The translations under genes and the position numbers were made by a program. 64,000 bases of DNA, taken from NCBI GenBank assembly GCA_003116975.1, contig BGKB01000089.1, positions 62,001-126,000 of the forward strand. Direction: 5' to 3'. Within the stretch, counting starts at the first letter, position 1, and every line of letters starts with the position of its first letter. Positions 19,285 to 28,149 of this stretch are shown one piece after another. The DNA comes from Aurantiochytrium sp. KH105. Its lineage: Eukaryota > Sar > Bigyra > Thraustochytrida > Thraustochytriidae. A model generated the notes under the pieces. The model was given only the letters and a program-made list of their open reading frames with translations, made no database searches and had not been told where the DNA came from.

Positions 19285-21867
19285 ATGTCCGTGCAACCCA
19301 TGGACGCGAGCGGGGCCGCGGCCTTCGCGCCGTTGCCCTCGTCCCGCGAGTCCGCAGACCTGGAGGCTTCGCGCAGCGCGACACGCCATGCGGACTTCGA
19401 CAACGTTCCGCGGACCGGGCGTGGCGACGACGAGCAGCGGTACGGCGGCGGCGCAGGACGCGACGCTCGCGCGTGGTGGGACTGGCTGCTCGGCGAGGCC
19501 CGCCGCGAGTATCACGCAGCCGTAGCGACTGGCCGACGACCTCTGTCGAGCGCAGGCGGGTTCTTCGGTATCGCCACCTCTGCGCAAAACGGCGACTTCG
19601 TAGACTACGGAGGCAGCGGCGGCGACGGCGGCGGCGGCGGTGTTTACGTCGACGCCGCAGAAGAGGACGAGGACCTCTGGATTGTGCAAAATAACCTCGA
19701 CGACTTCTTTTCGCGCGTGTACAGCTACTACCTGGAGGGCGGCTTTGCATGCATTGTCACAAAGGGTGCAGTCAATATCGTGACACTCGGATTCACAGTC
19801 GTCTTTTCCACCTTTTTGCTCGGATTCATGGACTGGGCCAAGCTGCTCACCTGCAAGGACGAAGACTCGTGTCTTTCCTTTTCAGAATACATTCGCACGC
19901 TCGATTCGCACGATTCCTTGCTCTTTCGTGTATTCGTTGTACTGTACTGCGTGCTCTTTCTCGTATACTGGCTCTGGACAGTCGCTTCGTTCGTGCCAAA
20001 CGTCAAGCGCAACTGGGAAATTTGCCGCTTCGTTGGTCGTCGTCTTGGCATCCCCACGCGCCAGCTTCAGACCATGGAGTGGCACGAGGTTGTAGATAAA
20101 ATGATCGAGGTGCAGGAGCAGGGCATCTACCGCATTCAAATCAACGGCAGCAGCTTCTCGGCCAAGGACGTAGTCACACGAATCATGCGTCGCGAAAACT
20201 ACATGATTGCAATGATCGATGAAGACGTTCTTCCCGTGGGCACGGGTCTCTATGAGCGGAACTCGTGGTTCCTTGGCAAGAACCTCGAGCTCGTTCTTGA
20301 CCTTGCCATTCTCGAGCCCATGTTTGATGACCAACATCGTCTTCGCCGTCACGAAGTTTCGCCAGCTGCTCTGCGGAGACGCTTTCTCGTGTATGGAGTC
20401 GTCTGCCTCGCACTTGTGCCGTTCTCCATCGGATTCATGTTCATGTACTCGTTCCTCAAATATGCCGAGGAATTTCACTCGAAGCGGAACTATCTTGGGC
20501 CACGCACCTGGTCTGCCTACGCACTCTGGAAGTTTCGCGAGTTCAATGAGGTCAAGCATCTCTTTGGACGTCGCGCTGCGGCCTCCATGAAGCACGCCGA
20601 TCTGTACATTCGTCAATTCCCTACGCCCGTGCCCACCGTTTTGGCGGGCGGCGTTTCCTTTGTCGCAGGCGCCTTTGTCGCCGTCCTCATGCTCTTCACG
20701 CTAATGGATGAAAGCATTCTTTTGCACATCAAGCTCTGGGATCGTGACCTCGTGTGGTACATTGCCATCTTTTCTGGGATTCTCGCCATATCGCGCAGCC
20801 TCGTGCCGCCCGCCGAGGAGCTCGTGTTTTCTCCTGAAAAAGCCATGCGGCGCGTTGTCGCATACACACATTTCCTCCCCGACAAGTGGCGGCCCAAGAC
20901 TCACACATACGACGTCCGTGACAGTTTTAGTGATTACTTTCAGTACAAAGCAGTCTTGCTCATGCGCGAGCTCCTCGGGATTCTCACTACGCCCTATGTC
21001 CTTCTCTTTGTGCTTCCGGAGCGCGCACGTCTGATTAGCGAGTTCATTGAGGCGCGCACCGTCTCTGTTGATGGGCTTGGCGATATCTGTATTTATTCAC
21101 TCATGGACCTCGCCGCTCACGGCGACCCTCGCTACGGATCCGCAGGCACCCGCGTCGAAAAAGACTTGGATCCCTTCGTTCGCGTCGACAGCCGCGCCGC
21201 CTCGGATGGTAAACTGGAAAAGTCCTGGCTCAACTTTCGCCTCAATTACCCGACGTGGCACGATCCCCAAACTGTTGACCCGGCCTTGGACGATCGTCTT
21301 GCCGCATTTCAGCGTGAAATGGTCAACTCGATGAATGCGGAGGCTCAAGAGGCGAGTCAGAACGGTAGCCACGGCGACATGCGGCTGTCTATGGCAAGCG
21401 CGCATGCCCAAAGTGTCGGTTTTGCACGCGAGGGCACTAGAGGATTCAATCCGCGCCCTTCTTTTGCAAGATCGTCACCGTCGTCCTCGTATGCGTCGCT
21501 TTCGAGACAGTCCTCGGGCCGTCGAGTTGCAGCAGACCACGATTACTTTGCGACGGCAGAGATGGCCATGGCACCTCTCGACACTTTTCGGTATCCCAGT
21601 GCGGAGAACTACTTTTACTGGCTCGAAGAGTACCGAGAGGATCAGGTACAAGGTCAACCACCTGTGGAATACTCTCAGGTCCCAGGTACAGGCGGTCGTC
21701 CAGGCACCGGCGGTCGTCCAGACACAGGCGGTCGTCCAGGCACAGGCGGTCGCGTGGCAATGGCAGACGAAGGGGAAGAGGGAGAGGGTCTTTTGGGTTC
21801 TCAAGACGCCTCGCAGTCGCGTGCATCTCGATCAAGGCGCGGTTTGCAGGCTTTAGAAATGACCTAG
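19285..21867 (+). CDS. ATG9: Autophagy-related protein 9 (lipid scramblase)
   Basis: An 860-aa polytopic membrane protein of the ATG9 family, the scramblase on vesicles that seed the autophagosome. Conserved core segments are present: DDFFSRVYSYYLEGGFACI, a first hydrophobic segment (VNIVTLGFTVVFSTFLLGF), FVVLYCVLFLVYWLW, then MEWHEVVDKMIEVQ and RRENYMIAMIDEDVLPV (family: ENYMIALxNKDIL), followed by FLVYGVVCLALVPFSIGFMF, YIAIFSGILAISR and LMRELLGILTTPYVLLF. The N-terminus is disordered and Gly-rich. The C-terminus is Ser-rich with four 6-residue GTGGRP-type repeats. I chose the ATG at 19285; an in-frame ATG at 19015 would add 90 Cys-rich, low-complexity residues and cannot be excluded. Confidence 0.88.
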   Translation: MSVQPMDASGAAAFAPLPSSRESADLEASRSATRHADFDNVPRTGRGDDEQRYGGGAGRDARAWWDWLLGEARREYHAAVATGRRPLSSAGGFFGIATSAQNGDFVDYGGSGGDGGGGGVYVDAAEEDEDLWIVQNNLDDFFSRVYSYYLEGGFACIVTKGAVNIVTLGFTVVFSTFLLGFMDWAKLLTCKDEDSCLSFSEYIRTLDSHDSLLFRVFVVLYCVLFLVYWLWTVASFVPNVKRNWEICRFVGRRLGIPTRQLQTMEWHEVVDKMIEVQEQGIYRIQINGSSFSAKDVVTRIMRRENYMIAMIDEDVLPVGTGLYERNSWFLGKNLELVLDLAILEPMFDDQHRLRRHEVSPAALRRRFLVYGVVCLALVPFSIGFMFMYSFLKYAEEFHSKRNYLGPRTWSAYALWKFREFNEVKHLFGRRAAASMKHADLYIRQFPTPVPTVLAGGVSFVAGAFVAVLMLFTLMDESILLHIKLWDRDLVWYIAIFSGILAISRSLVPPAEELVFSPEKAMRRVVAYTHFLPDKWRPKTHTYDVRDSFSDYFQYKAVLLMRELLGILTTPYVLLFVLPERARLISEFIEARTVSVDGLGDICIYSLMDLAAHGDPRYGSAGTRVEKDLDPFVRVDSRAASDGKLEKSWLNFRLNYPTWHDPQTVDPALDDRLAAFQREMVNSMNAEAQEASQNGSHGDMRLSMASAHAQSVGFAREGTRGFNPRPSFARSSPSSSYASLSRQSSGRRVAADHDYFATAEMAMAPLDTFRYPSAENYFYWLEEYREDQVQGQPPVEYSQVPGTGGRPGTGGRPDTGGRPGTGGRVAMADEGEEGEGLLGSQDASQSRASRSRRGLQALEMT
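21682..21753 (+). repeat. Four 18-bp in-frame tandem repeats
   Basis: Exactly 72 bp, encoding PGTGGR/PDTGGR hexapeptides in the cytosolic C-terminal tail of ATG9. Confidence 0.85.
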
Positions 21868-22370
21868 CATAGACATACCTGAAATGAATCGACTACCTAC
21901 CTGCACGCTTGGCGCGTGCATACTACCTTTTTCTCCAACGTAAAGAGCAACTTTCATTCGCTTTTTGGAAAGGAACCCGTGCGATCTTGGCCACTTTGCA
22001 GCATCACGAGCGAGTAAATGGTCTTGTTCCTGCCAAATAAAACGTATACGACCACCGGTCTGCATCCAGCACGAGTGCTGCAGCCAGATCGAGCGCGGCT
22101 CTCATTTTATCAGAGGCGTTCTTCTTAGGTCTTTGGGCTTCATACCACCAGGAGCTCAGAAGAGCTGGCAGAACCCGAACACGCTCGGTCGGTCTCCGTC
22201 CCTCGTCCGCCAGCCCCGCGCTGCGTGCGTGCGTGCGCTCCCCGCTCGCGGTCTCCCGCGCGGGCGTGCGCTGGCCTGCACGTGCCGCACGCGCTTGCAA
22301 CAAGAGGAAGAGGAAGGTACCATCCATACACCGGCAAAGCTGCCGAGCGAGACATCGAGGCGAAAGAAAG
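21868..22370. other. Intergenic region between ATG9 and the START-domain gene
   Basis: Two + strand genes separated by 503 bp. The last 180 bp is GC-rich and open in the downstream gene's frame, but only from a GTG at 22233. No supported gene. Confidence 0.5.
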
Positions 22371-23495
22371 ATGGGCATCTTCTCCTGGTGGCGTGGCGCC
22401 GACTACGCGCAGGAGCGCGAGGAAGCACGAAAGTCCGTGAGCCATGCCAAGCTCGCCTTTCAGCGCGCCAAGCGGTCCGCCATGGAGCGAGTCAATGAGT
22501 TCGCGAGAGACCCGGACGGCGACTTGGAGAGCTTTGGGAAAGTCACTCAGCTCACAGGCTCTACGGCATGGTACCAATTTTGGGAGCGCAGCAAGGGCAT
22601 CCCGTCCGAGCTTGAGCTGTACTCTGGCGAAACGATGCCATGGAAAGAAGTCGCCTCCTCGAGTTTAGCCGAGGTTTTTGCTGCAGCATCCGATGATCTC
22701 ACGTCCACTGACGCGACCGGCAATGATGATCTTGGTGGAGGTGATGATAATGTTGAGAATGATGATGCGGAGAATGCTGACGACGCTGCCGACAACACGG
22801 CGACCAAAGCGGAGGAGACCAAGGATGCGCAGACCTGGTCAGAGCCGAAAAAGGTATTTTGGATGGGCGATGTCCTCGGGTCCTCAAATACCTCGCGGTC
22901 GACGCGTAGTGTGCCATACGTGCGCGTGCAAGCGAGGCTCGATGTGCCAGCCCGCGTGCTTTTGCTGACCCAAATCCGCGCAAGTCTTGCAGGAGAGAGC
23001 GATCCGTATCTGGTCTACGCCCGTGAGCATTATCGCTTTCGCGGCGATCAGACCATCTTGCTTCATTCCATTCGCGACGGTCCGGCACTTTGTGCGACGC
23101 GCGACTTTGCTGAGCTACTCGCCTGGGAGGAACGTGCTGACGGCACGATCGTGGTCGCAGCCGTATCCATTGTAAATGTGGTGCCTCGTAAATCCATTCC
23201 CGGTGTCGTTCGCGCACAAACGCGCATTCGAGGTATGGTCATTCGTCCTTTGGTGGAGGAGAAGCGCACCTTGTTGGGCGGCAAGTCGATTCACTCGATT
23301 TGCGATGTCGTGGCCGTGAGCAGCGTCGACCCTCGCGGCTGGGCTCCTCGTTGGCTTTGGAACGCTTCGCCGCGAAAGACGCTTGCGAACCAGCTTCTTG
23401 GCGCCGAGCGCGTCGCCAAGCGTCTCGTCAAGGAGCACCAAGCGGACCAGCTCGTGCGTCAGCATATTCGCAACCAGATTTCCGAAGAGGTGTGA
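22371..23495 (+). CDS. START-domain lipid-binding protein
   Basis: A 374-aa protein with a probable StAR-related lipid-transfer (START) fold. Diagnostic C-terminal parts are visible: RDFAELLAWEERADGTIVVA, VSIVNVVPRKSIPGVVRA, then a beta strand through KRTLLGGKSIHSICDVVAVS and DPRGWAPRWLWNA, ending in a long helix (LLGAERVAKRLVKEH). This follows the usual START order of DG..., P...G.VR..., V...DP.G..P. The N-terminus has a short helix (MGIFSWWRG...). An Asp/Asn-rich acidic stretch (about 105-145) interrupts the domain. The ligand cannot be told. The start is the first ATG, in a good context (AAAGATGG); the upstream frame begins only at GTG. No transmembrane segment is seen. Confidence 0.65.
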   Translation: MGIFSWWRGADYAQEREEARKSVSHAKLAFQRAKRSAMERVNEFARDPDGDLESFGKVTQLTGSTAWYQFWERSKGIPSELELYSGETMPWKEVASSSLAEVFAAASDDLTSTDATGNDDLGGGDDNVENDDAENADDAADNTATKAEETKDAQTWSEPKKVFWMGDVLGSSNTSRSTRSVPYVRVQARLDVPARVLLLTQIRASLAGESDPYLVYAREHYRFRGDQTILLHSIRDGPALCATRDFAELLAWEERADGTIVVAAVSIVNVVPRKSIPGVVRAQTRIRGMVIRPLVEEKRTLLGGKSIHSICDVVAVSSVDPRGWAPRWLWNASPRKTLANQLLGAERVAKRLVKEHQADQLVRQHIRNQISEEV

Positions 23496-23547
23496 TGCGA
23501 CTGGTGCGTCTCCATCTGCTGTGATCCTTCGCTCTGGTCCTTGTCCA

Positions 23548-23585
23548 TAGCTAGCTAGCTAGCTACTAGCTAGCTAGCTAGCTAC
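23548..23585. repeat. (TAGC)n palindromic tract
   Basis: Two blocks of four TAGC units around a TAC centre, able to form a near-perfect hairpin, about 50 bp after the START gene stop codon. Confidence 0.85.
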
Positions 23586-23984
23586 GTGGGTCTCCTTCGC
23601 CGACGCCCTTTGACTTTGCACTATCCGTAAACATAAATTCAATCACATCTTCTCCCCTCACGCGACCCAACGAAAGAAGACCTCTCTCCTCCACCTTCGC
23701 CGCCGCTGACGAGGACCTCTCGCGCTCTCTCCATCGCCGCTTCTTGAAGGAGCGGAACATCGCCGCCAGCCCCCCCTCGCCGCATATCCTCGCCCCTGCC
23801 TTAGATAACATAGGACATAGCGCCCGCCCAGGAGGACATCCATCGCCCATCTCTCCTGCCCTGCCTTTCTCCCGCTTTGCTTTCCTGCCGCGCAGCCCGG
23901 ATTTCCCGGCCGACAGAAAGAAGGAAAGAAAGAAGGAAAGAAGGAAAGAAACCAGGCTTGGCGGCACGCCGCGGCGGCGAAGGC

Positions 23985-24048
23985 GCAAGCAAAGCAAAGC
24001 AAAGCAAAGCAAAGCAAGCACGCAACCGGGCAGGCAGGCAGGCAGGCA
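23985..24048. repeat. (GCAAA)n and (GCAG)n microsatellites
   Basis: About six GCAAA units followed closely by four to five GCAG units in the leader region of the PXMP4 gene. Confidence 0.8.
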
Positions 24049-24441
24049 CGCCGCGCCGCAGAGAGACGCCTCGCGCCGCGTAGAGCAGCGCCAGCAGCGC
24101 AGCAGCGCCGCGCGCAGCGCCGCAGCGCAGCGGCGGCGACGGGCAGCGACGGAGGCGCTCGATCGCGCAGAGCGGACCGAGCGGCGACGTCTTTGCGGAG
24201 CAGGTGGACCTGGACCCGGACCCGGACCCGGAGCCCGTGCGCGAGCAGGACCGCGGCAGCGCAGAGCGCAGCGCAGCGCAGCAGAGCCGAGACGCGGCGA
24301 GCAGCGCGGGCGGCGCGGCGCGGAGCGGAGGCGCGGAGCAGCGAGCCGGGCGCGGCGGAGGAGGAGCAGAAGAGAAGCGCGCGGGGAGGCAGAGCAAGAC
24401 ACAGCGGGAGCGCCGTGGCGGACGAAGCGCGGGGGAGGAGG

Positions 24442-25140
24442 ATGGTGGCGGCGTCGGCGATGGACGAGGAGGTGAAGATCGCGGTGCTGAGCGTGTGGAG
24501 GGCGTTCAGGAATGGGCTGTTCTACGGGACGAAGATCCGGCTCGTGCACGCAGGCGTCATGACGCTGCTGTTCCGCAGGAACTCGGACATCAAGAAGATG
24601 CTCGACCCCGTAGCGCGCATGACGTACGAGCACTCGCGGAACCTGGCCATGTTCGCGGGATTTTACAAGCTCTTCCTGGCCGTCTCGCGCCTGGTCCGTC
24701 TCCGCCTCGGCGACCGCCTCGAGACGCCCCCGGGCGTCCCCACGAGCCAGCTCGAGACCATCTTGGCCGCGGGGCTCACGGCCAACCTGGTCTGGGCGAG
24801 GTACTCGTCAGTGAACTCCCAGATTGTAATGTATCTGCTCAGCCGCGTCATCTTCGCGTTCTGCCACCTTCTCGCCAAGCGCGAGATCCAGCCCTTTGCC
24901 TCCATTTCCTTTAGTCAGGCATATCCATGGCTGGCCACCAGCGTCTGGGCCTCGGTGCTCTGGCTCTACGAGTACCACCCGGAGACGCTTCAGGTGAGCC
25001 TCTTTTCCTCGATGGACTTTTTGTACCATCAAACCAACGAGTGGAGCACTGCCGAAGACTTCCTCCCCAGCCCAGCCACGGCGGGCGTCTTTGTGTACCT
25101 GGTCCTTCGCGCCCGGCAGATTGCTGCTGGCGGAAAGTAA
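24442..25140 (+). CDS. PXMP4: Peroxisomal membrane protein 4 (PMP24)
   Basis: A 232-aa member of the Tim17/PXMP4 family; human PXMP4 is a small integral membrane protein of peroxisomes. Similarity runs the length: VWRAFRNGLFYGTKIRLVHA (family: LKGFRNGAVYGAKIRAPHA), VMTLLFR, YEHSRNLAMFAGFYK, a segment matching NNINSQINMYLLSRVLFAL (here SSVNSQIVMYLLSRVIFAF), VLWLYEYHPETLQVSL and SSMDFLYHQTNEW. The start is the ATG at 24442 (or 24460, six codons on). The frame upstream to 24193 has no ATG and reads as Arg/Ala low complexity. It converges on the NHE gene. Confidence 0.9.
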   Translation: MVAASAMDEEVKIAVLSVWRAFRNGLFYGTKIRLVHAGVMTLLFRRNSDIKKMLDPVARMTYEHSRNLAMFAGFYKLFLAVSRLVRLRLGDRLETPPGVPTSQLETILAAGLTANLVWARYSSVNSQIVMYLLSRVIFAFCHLLAKREIQPFASISFSQAYPWLATSVWASVLWLYEYHPETLQVSLFSSMDFLYHQTNEWSTAEDFLPSPATAGVFVYLVLRARQIAAGGK

Positions 25141-25612
25141 CACTATATTTTTTCCCCTCTATCCATCTGCTTTGACGTACCAAAACTTGTGACCAAGAAG
25201 AAAACGAAGAAGAAGAAGTTGCAGCAAAAAAGGAAATTTTAAGAAAAAGAATGGAAATATTGCAAGATATTGCTCTCATTCTAGATTTTTCCACACTTCC
25301 GTGAACGATAGCCATCCAGCACAAGTCCGTTCATCTTTTCATCCATCTGCCAGTCTTGCAGTGACAGCCCCTTGTCTTATCGCTCTTCCAATAGTGAAGA
25401 ACGCATTCCGGCTGACAGAACCTATTCAGGCTGACAAAATTCATCAAATTTCACATACATGTATTGTAATTCACGGAAAGGGCGTAGTTTCTATCATCGC
25501 GGAAGTCACCAATTTGAGCCACTGTTTTTTGACAGCGCACATGCCGAAGGCATCTTCTGTCTCTCTGCCTCTCCATTCAGCCGTTTCTCGCCACCCTGTC
25601 ATTGTTTCGTTT
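25141..25612. other. Convergent intergenic region
   Basis: AT-richer 3' flank between PXMP4 and the exchanger, with a GAAGAAGAAGAAG stretch near 25200. No supported gene. Confidence 0.5.
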
Positions 25613-27406
25613 TTAGATGTGTGCAAGGTCCTCGTGAGCGTTAATTTCCAGCTCTGAAATGTCGCGCACGGTGTTGCTTCGCTGATTATCACTGTCACTC
25701 TGCCGAATAAGCACGGGTCTCAAGAAACGATTTTCAAAGCGTTCCCAGCGCGAAGCGATGCCCGTCGACTCATCCTGAGATGCAGAAACCCTTGCTGCCT
25801 CCGCAAACGGATTCTGCGCCGCTTCGCCCGATGATGCTGCCGTGCTTGACGACGTCGTTGCAGACAGATCGGCAAGTTCTACTTCCGCCAAATCACCGCC
25901 CTCCCTGGTCGTGCCATTGTTTGCAGTAAAAGAATCCACTTTGGGAAACGATGGGCTCGCCTGGTTGATGAGTTGGTGCTCGTCCGCGTAAGGGGACGGA
26001 ATCGGAGATGGTGCAGATCTGTCGACGAGATCGAGACGGTTTGATAGCATTTTCACGCTTCCACCAAAGAGGAAAACCGTCACAAAGACGATTATCGTTG
26101 TAGCAGCCTCAAAGACCTGCCCCGTACTTTCACGCGAAAGCGTGTTCGAGGAACTCGCGGCGAGCGCAAAGGCCATGCCTCCGCGGAGGCCGGAGAACCA
26201 AACCATGAACATTTCTGCACACGAGATGCGCTGTGAGCGCGGGCGAAAAATGTTCCCGATCGTGCAGAGTGGAATGATGGCTGCAAAGCGAGCCACGAGA
26301 CATGCAAGCACGGCAACAAATCCGTAAATGATGGAACCCGTGTTCCACGTCCCGTCACCCGTGAACACGGCCATTCCAAGGTAGATAAAGACAAAGGTCT
26401 CGGCCATGTGCGCCAGGAGATGGAAAATCTCTGCCACAAACTTGGCGGCCTCGGTGCTCAGGTTGTGCCGTGTAAAGGAGGCCATGAAAATGGCCGTAAA
26501 GAGCATGCTGACGATACCGGAAATGTTCACGCCCTGTGCTAGCGTGTACGATAGATAGGGCACCGTGACGGCAACGGTGCACTCGAGCTCACGCAGCTCC
26601 ACCTCCCAAAGCCGGAGCCACTTGAAGAGGATGGCACTGCCGATGCCAATGGCAATGCCCAAGAAGGCTGAGCCAAAGAGGTTGATGGCAAATTCAGCCA
26701 CGGCGCTCAATACAGGGGCCGTAGCGTCTTCATCGAGCGCCTTGTCCTCAAAGAGAACCAGCGTTCTGTAGAGGACGATGGCGACAGCATCGTTGAGCAC
26801 GCTCTCACCAAAGACGAGAATGTGAAGCGCTGGTTTCACACCAATGCTCTGAAACACGCTAATCACTGTAACAGGGTCTGTGGCAGAGATGATGGCCCCA
26901 AACACGAGACTTTCGATCCACGTTGTCTGGTACATGGAGCCGGCCGCGGACGAGGATGTGGCATACATGCAGATGCCGACCACAAAGGTGGAGATGATTG
27001 TTCCCGCGACAGCGAGGGCGAGAATGACAAAGAAGTTGCCGATAAACATATCCCTGCGCACCGTGAAGCCCGAGTCAAAGATGATCGGGGGCAGGAGCAC
27101 AATAAAGAAGAGATTTTCGTCAAATTCTGTGAGTTTGCCGACGGCCGTGAGGATGCCGCCGTGTTCGCTGGCCCTGATGATGGCGCCGATGGCCATACCC
27201 AGCAAGAGCAGCAGGCCCGCCTCCGGCACCAGCGACTGGTTCAGCTTGCGCGACAGGTACAGGAGCAGCTGCGACACGAGCAGGGTCGCCATGAACACGA
27301 CCAGGACGAGGAACTCCACCTCCTCCTGCTCCTCCTCGACCTCGACCACGCTCACGTTTCCGGCGCCGGCGCGCATTGCCGCCGCCGCCATCACGTCCGT
27401 CGCCAT
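25613..27406 (-). CDS. Na+/H+ exchanger of the NHE/SLC9 family (NHE8/NHX5-like)
   Basis: A 597-aa cation/proton antiporter with about 11-12 membrane segments. Family signatures are present: the amiloride-site-like ENLFFIVLLPPIIFDSGF, VFGAIISATDPVTVISVF, and VFGESVLNDAVAIVLYRTLV, whose ND is the ion-binding pair. Later comes MFMVWFSGLRGGMAFALA. A short cytosolic C-terminal tail (about 485-597) is Ser/Thr-rich, much shorter than in plasma-membrane NHE1-type proteins. This favours an endomembrane NHE8/NHX5-type exchanger that adjusts luminal pH. The start used is the ATG at 27406; a further in-frame ATG follows five codons later. Upstream in-frame extension begins only at GTG (27466). Acidic residues precede TM1 (EVEEEQEEVEF). 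Confidence 0.88.
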   Translation of the reverse strand: MATDVMAAAAMRAGAGNVSVVEVEEEQEEVEFLVLVVFMATLLVSQLLLYLSRKLNQSLVPEAGLLLLLGMAIGAIIRASEHGGILTAVGKLTEFDENLFFIVLLPPIIFDSGFTVRRDMFIGNFFVILALAVAGTIISTFVVGICMYATSSSAAGSMYQTTWIESLVFGAIISATDPVTVISVFQSIGVKPALHILVFGESVLNDAVAIVLYRTLVLFEDKALDEDATAPVLSAVAEFAINLFGSAFLGIAIGIGSAILFKWLRLWEVELRELECTVAVTVPYLSYTLAQGVNISGIVSMLFTAIFMASFTRHNLSTEAAKFVAEIFHLLAHMAETFVFIYLGMAVFTGDGTWNTGSIIYGFVAVLACLVARFAAIIPLCTIGNIFRPRSQRISCAEMFMVWFSGLRGGMAFALAASSSNTLSRESTGQVFEAATTIIVFVTVFLFGGSVKMLSNRLDLVDRSAPSPIPSPYADEHQLINQASPSFPKVDSFTANNGTTREGGDLAEVELADLSATTSSSTAASSGEAAQNPFAEAARVSASQDESTGIASRWERFENRFLRPVLIRQSDSDNQRSNTVRDISELEINAHEDLAHI

Positions 27407-28149
27407 GTCCCTTCCCCGCCGAGCCCTGCCTCGCGCCTCCACGCTCGCTGTCTCGACGCGGGACACTCAACCGTTCAATGAAGGACTGCTCGGTCGAGTT
27501 GCGTCGAGCTGCTGCTAGTTACTTCAGAGGAGGCAGGCTCGGCTGGCTTCCTGCTCGTCTCTCTTACACAGGTAGCACAAGCCCAGGAGTCGACGAGCAG
27601 GGAGCTGGGCACGAAGACGGCGAGCACGCTGACGTCGCTGGCCCGATGGGGTGGGATGGGAATGGAGTGCGCGGAAAAGAAAGGAAAGGAAAGGATAGGC
27701 CAAGGCTTTTGCGGAACGAGATGGATCAGAGTCGAAGGAGACGAGCGATGTGGCGGGCAAAGAAAAACGAAGAGCGCGCAAACGTGGGGAACGAAATGCG
27801 AAAAGTGGCGATGCCAACCGATTTGCAAACGTTGCGTTGCGTTACGTTAGAGAAAGGCAAAATGGAAATGGAATGGAATGGAATGTGACAAGACAGATGA
27901 CTGTTGTGATGGTTATATCTAGCAAGAAATCGCACCCATTCTCTGCACCGCACAGAGAATGTGAATGGATTTGCCTTTTGTGCGCGGCGAAGCTGTCGCT
28001 CGGCGCTCGAGGTGCTAAGTCGAGCGGGCGTCGCCGCTGGCGCTGTTGATGATAACATAGCCGATAAGTGCCAGTCAGTGCGTGACTGGCGCGAGGTTCG
28101 AAGACGAAGAAGAAGAAGAAGAAGAAGAAGAGAAAGTAATCGGCAACAT
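27407..28149. other. Intergenic region between exchanger and fumarase genes
   Basis: 743 bp upstream of the NHE gene and downstream of fumarase. It has GAAAGGAAAGGAAAGGA purine repeats (about 27677-27695), GGAATGGAATGGAATG (about 27869-27886) and a (GAA)n run at 28105-28132 just after the fumarase stop. No supported gene. Confidence 0.5.

Larger units (their letters stand above)
23496..24441. other. Intergenic region upstream of PXMP4
   Basis: Contains the TAGC palindromic tract (23548-23585), GGAAA-type purine repeats (about 23920-23952), GCAAA repeats (23985-24020), GCAG repeats (24030-24048) and an Ala/Arg-coding-like GC-rich leader up to 24441. Long open frames on both strands here are composition-driven. 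Confidence 0.5.

Noticed and set aside
23578..24633. 351-residue minus-strand frame upstream of PXMP4
   Set aside because: Leu/Arg/Cys-rich translation of GC-rich leader; overlaps the start of a conserved gene.
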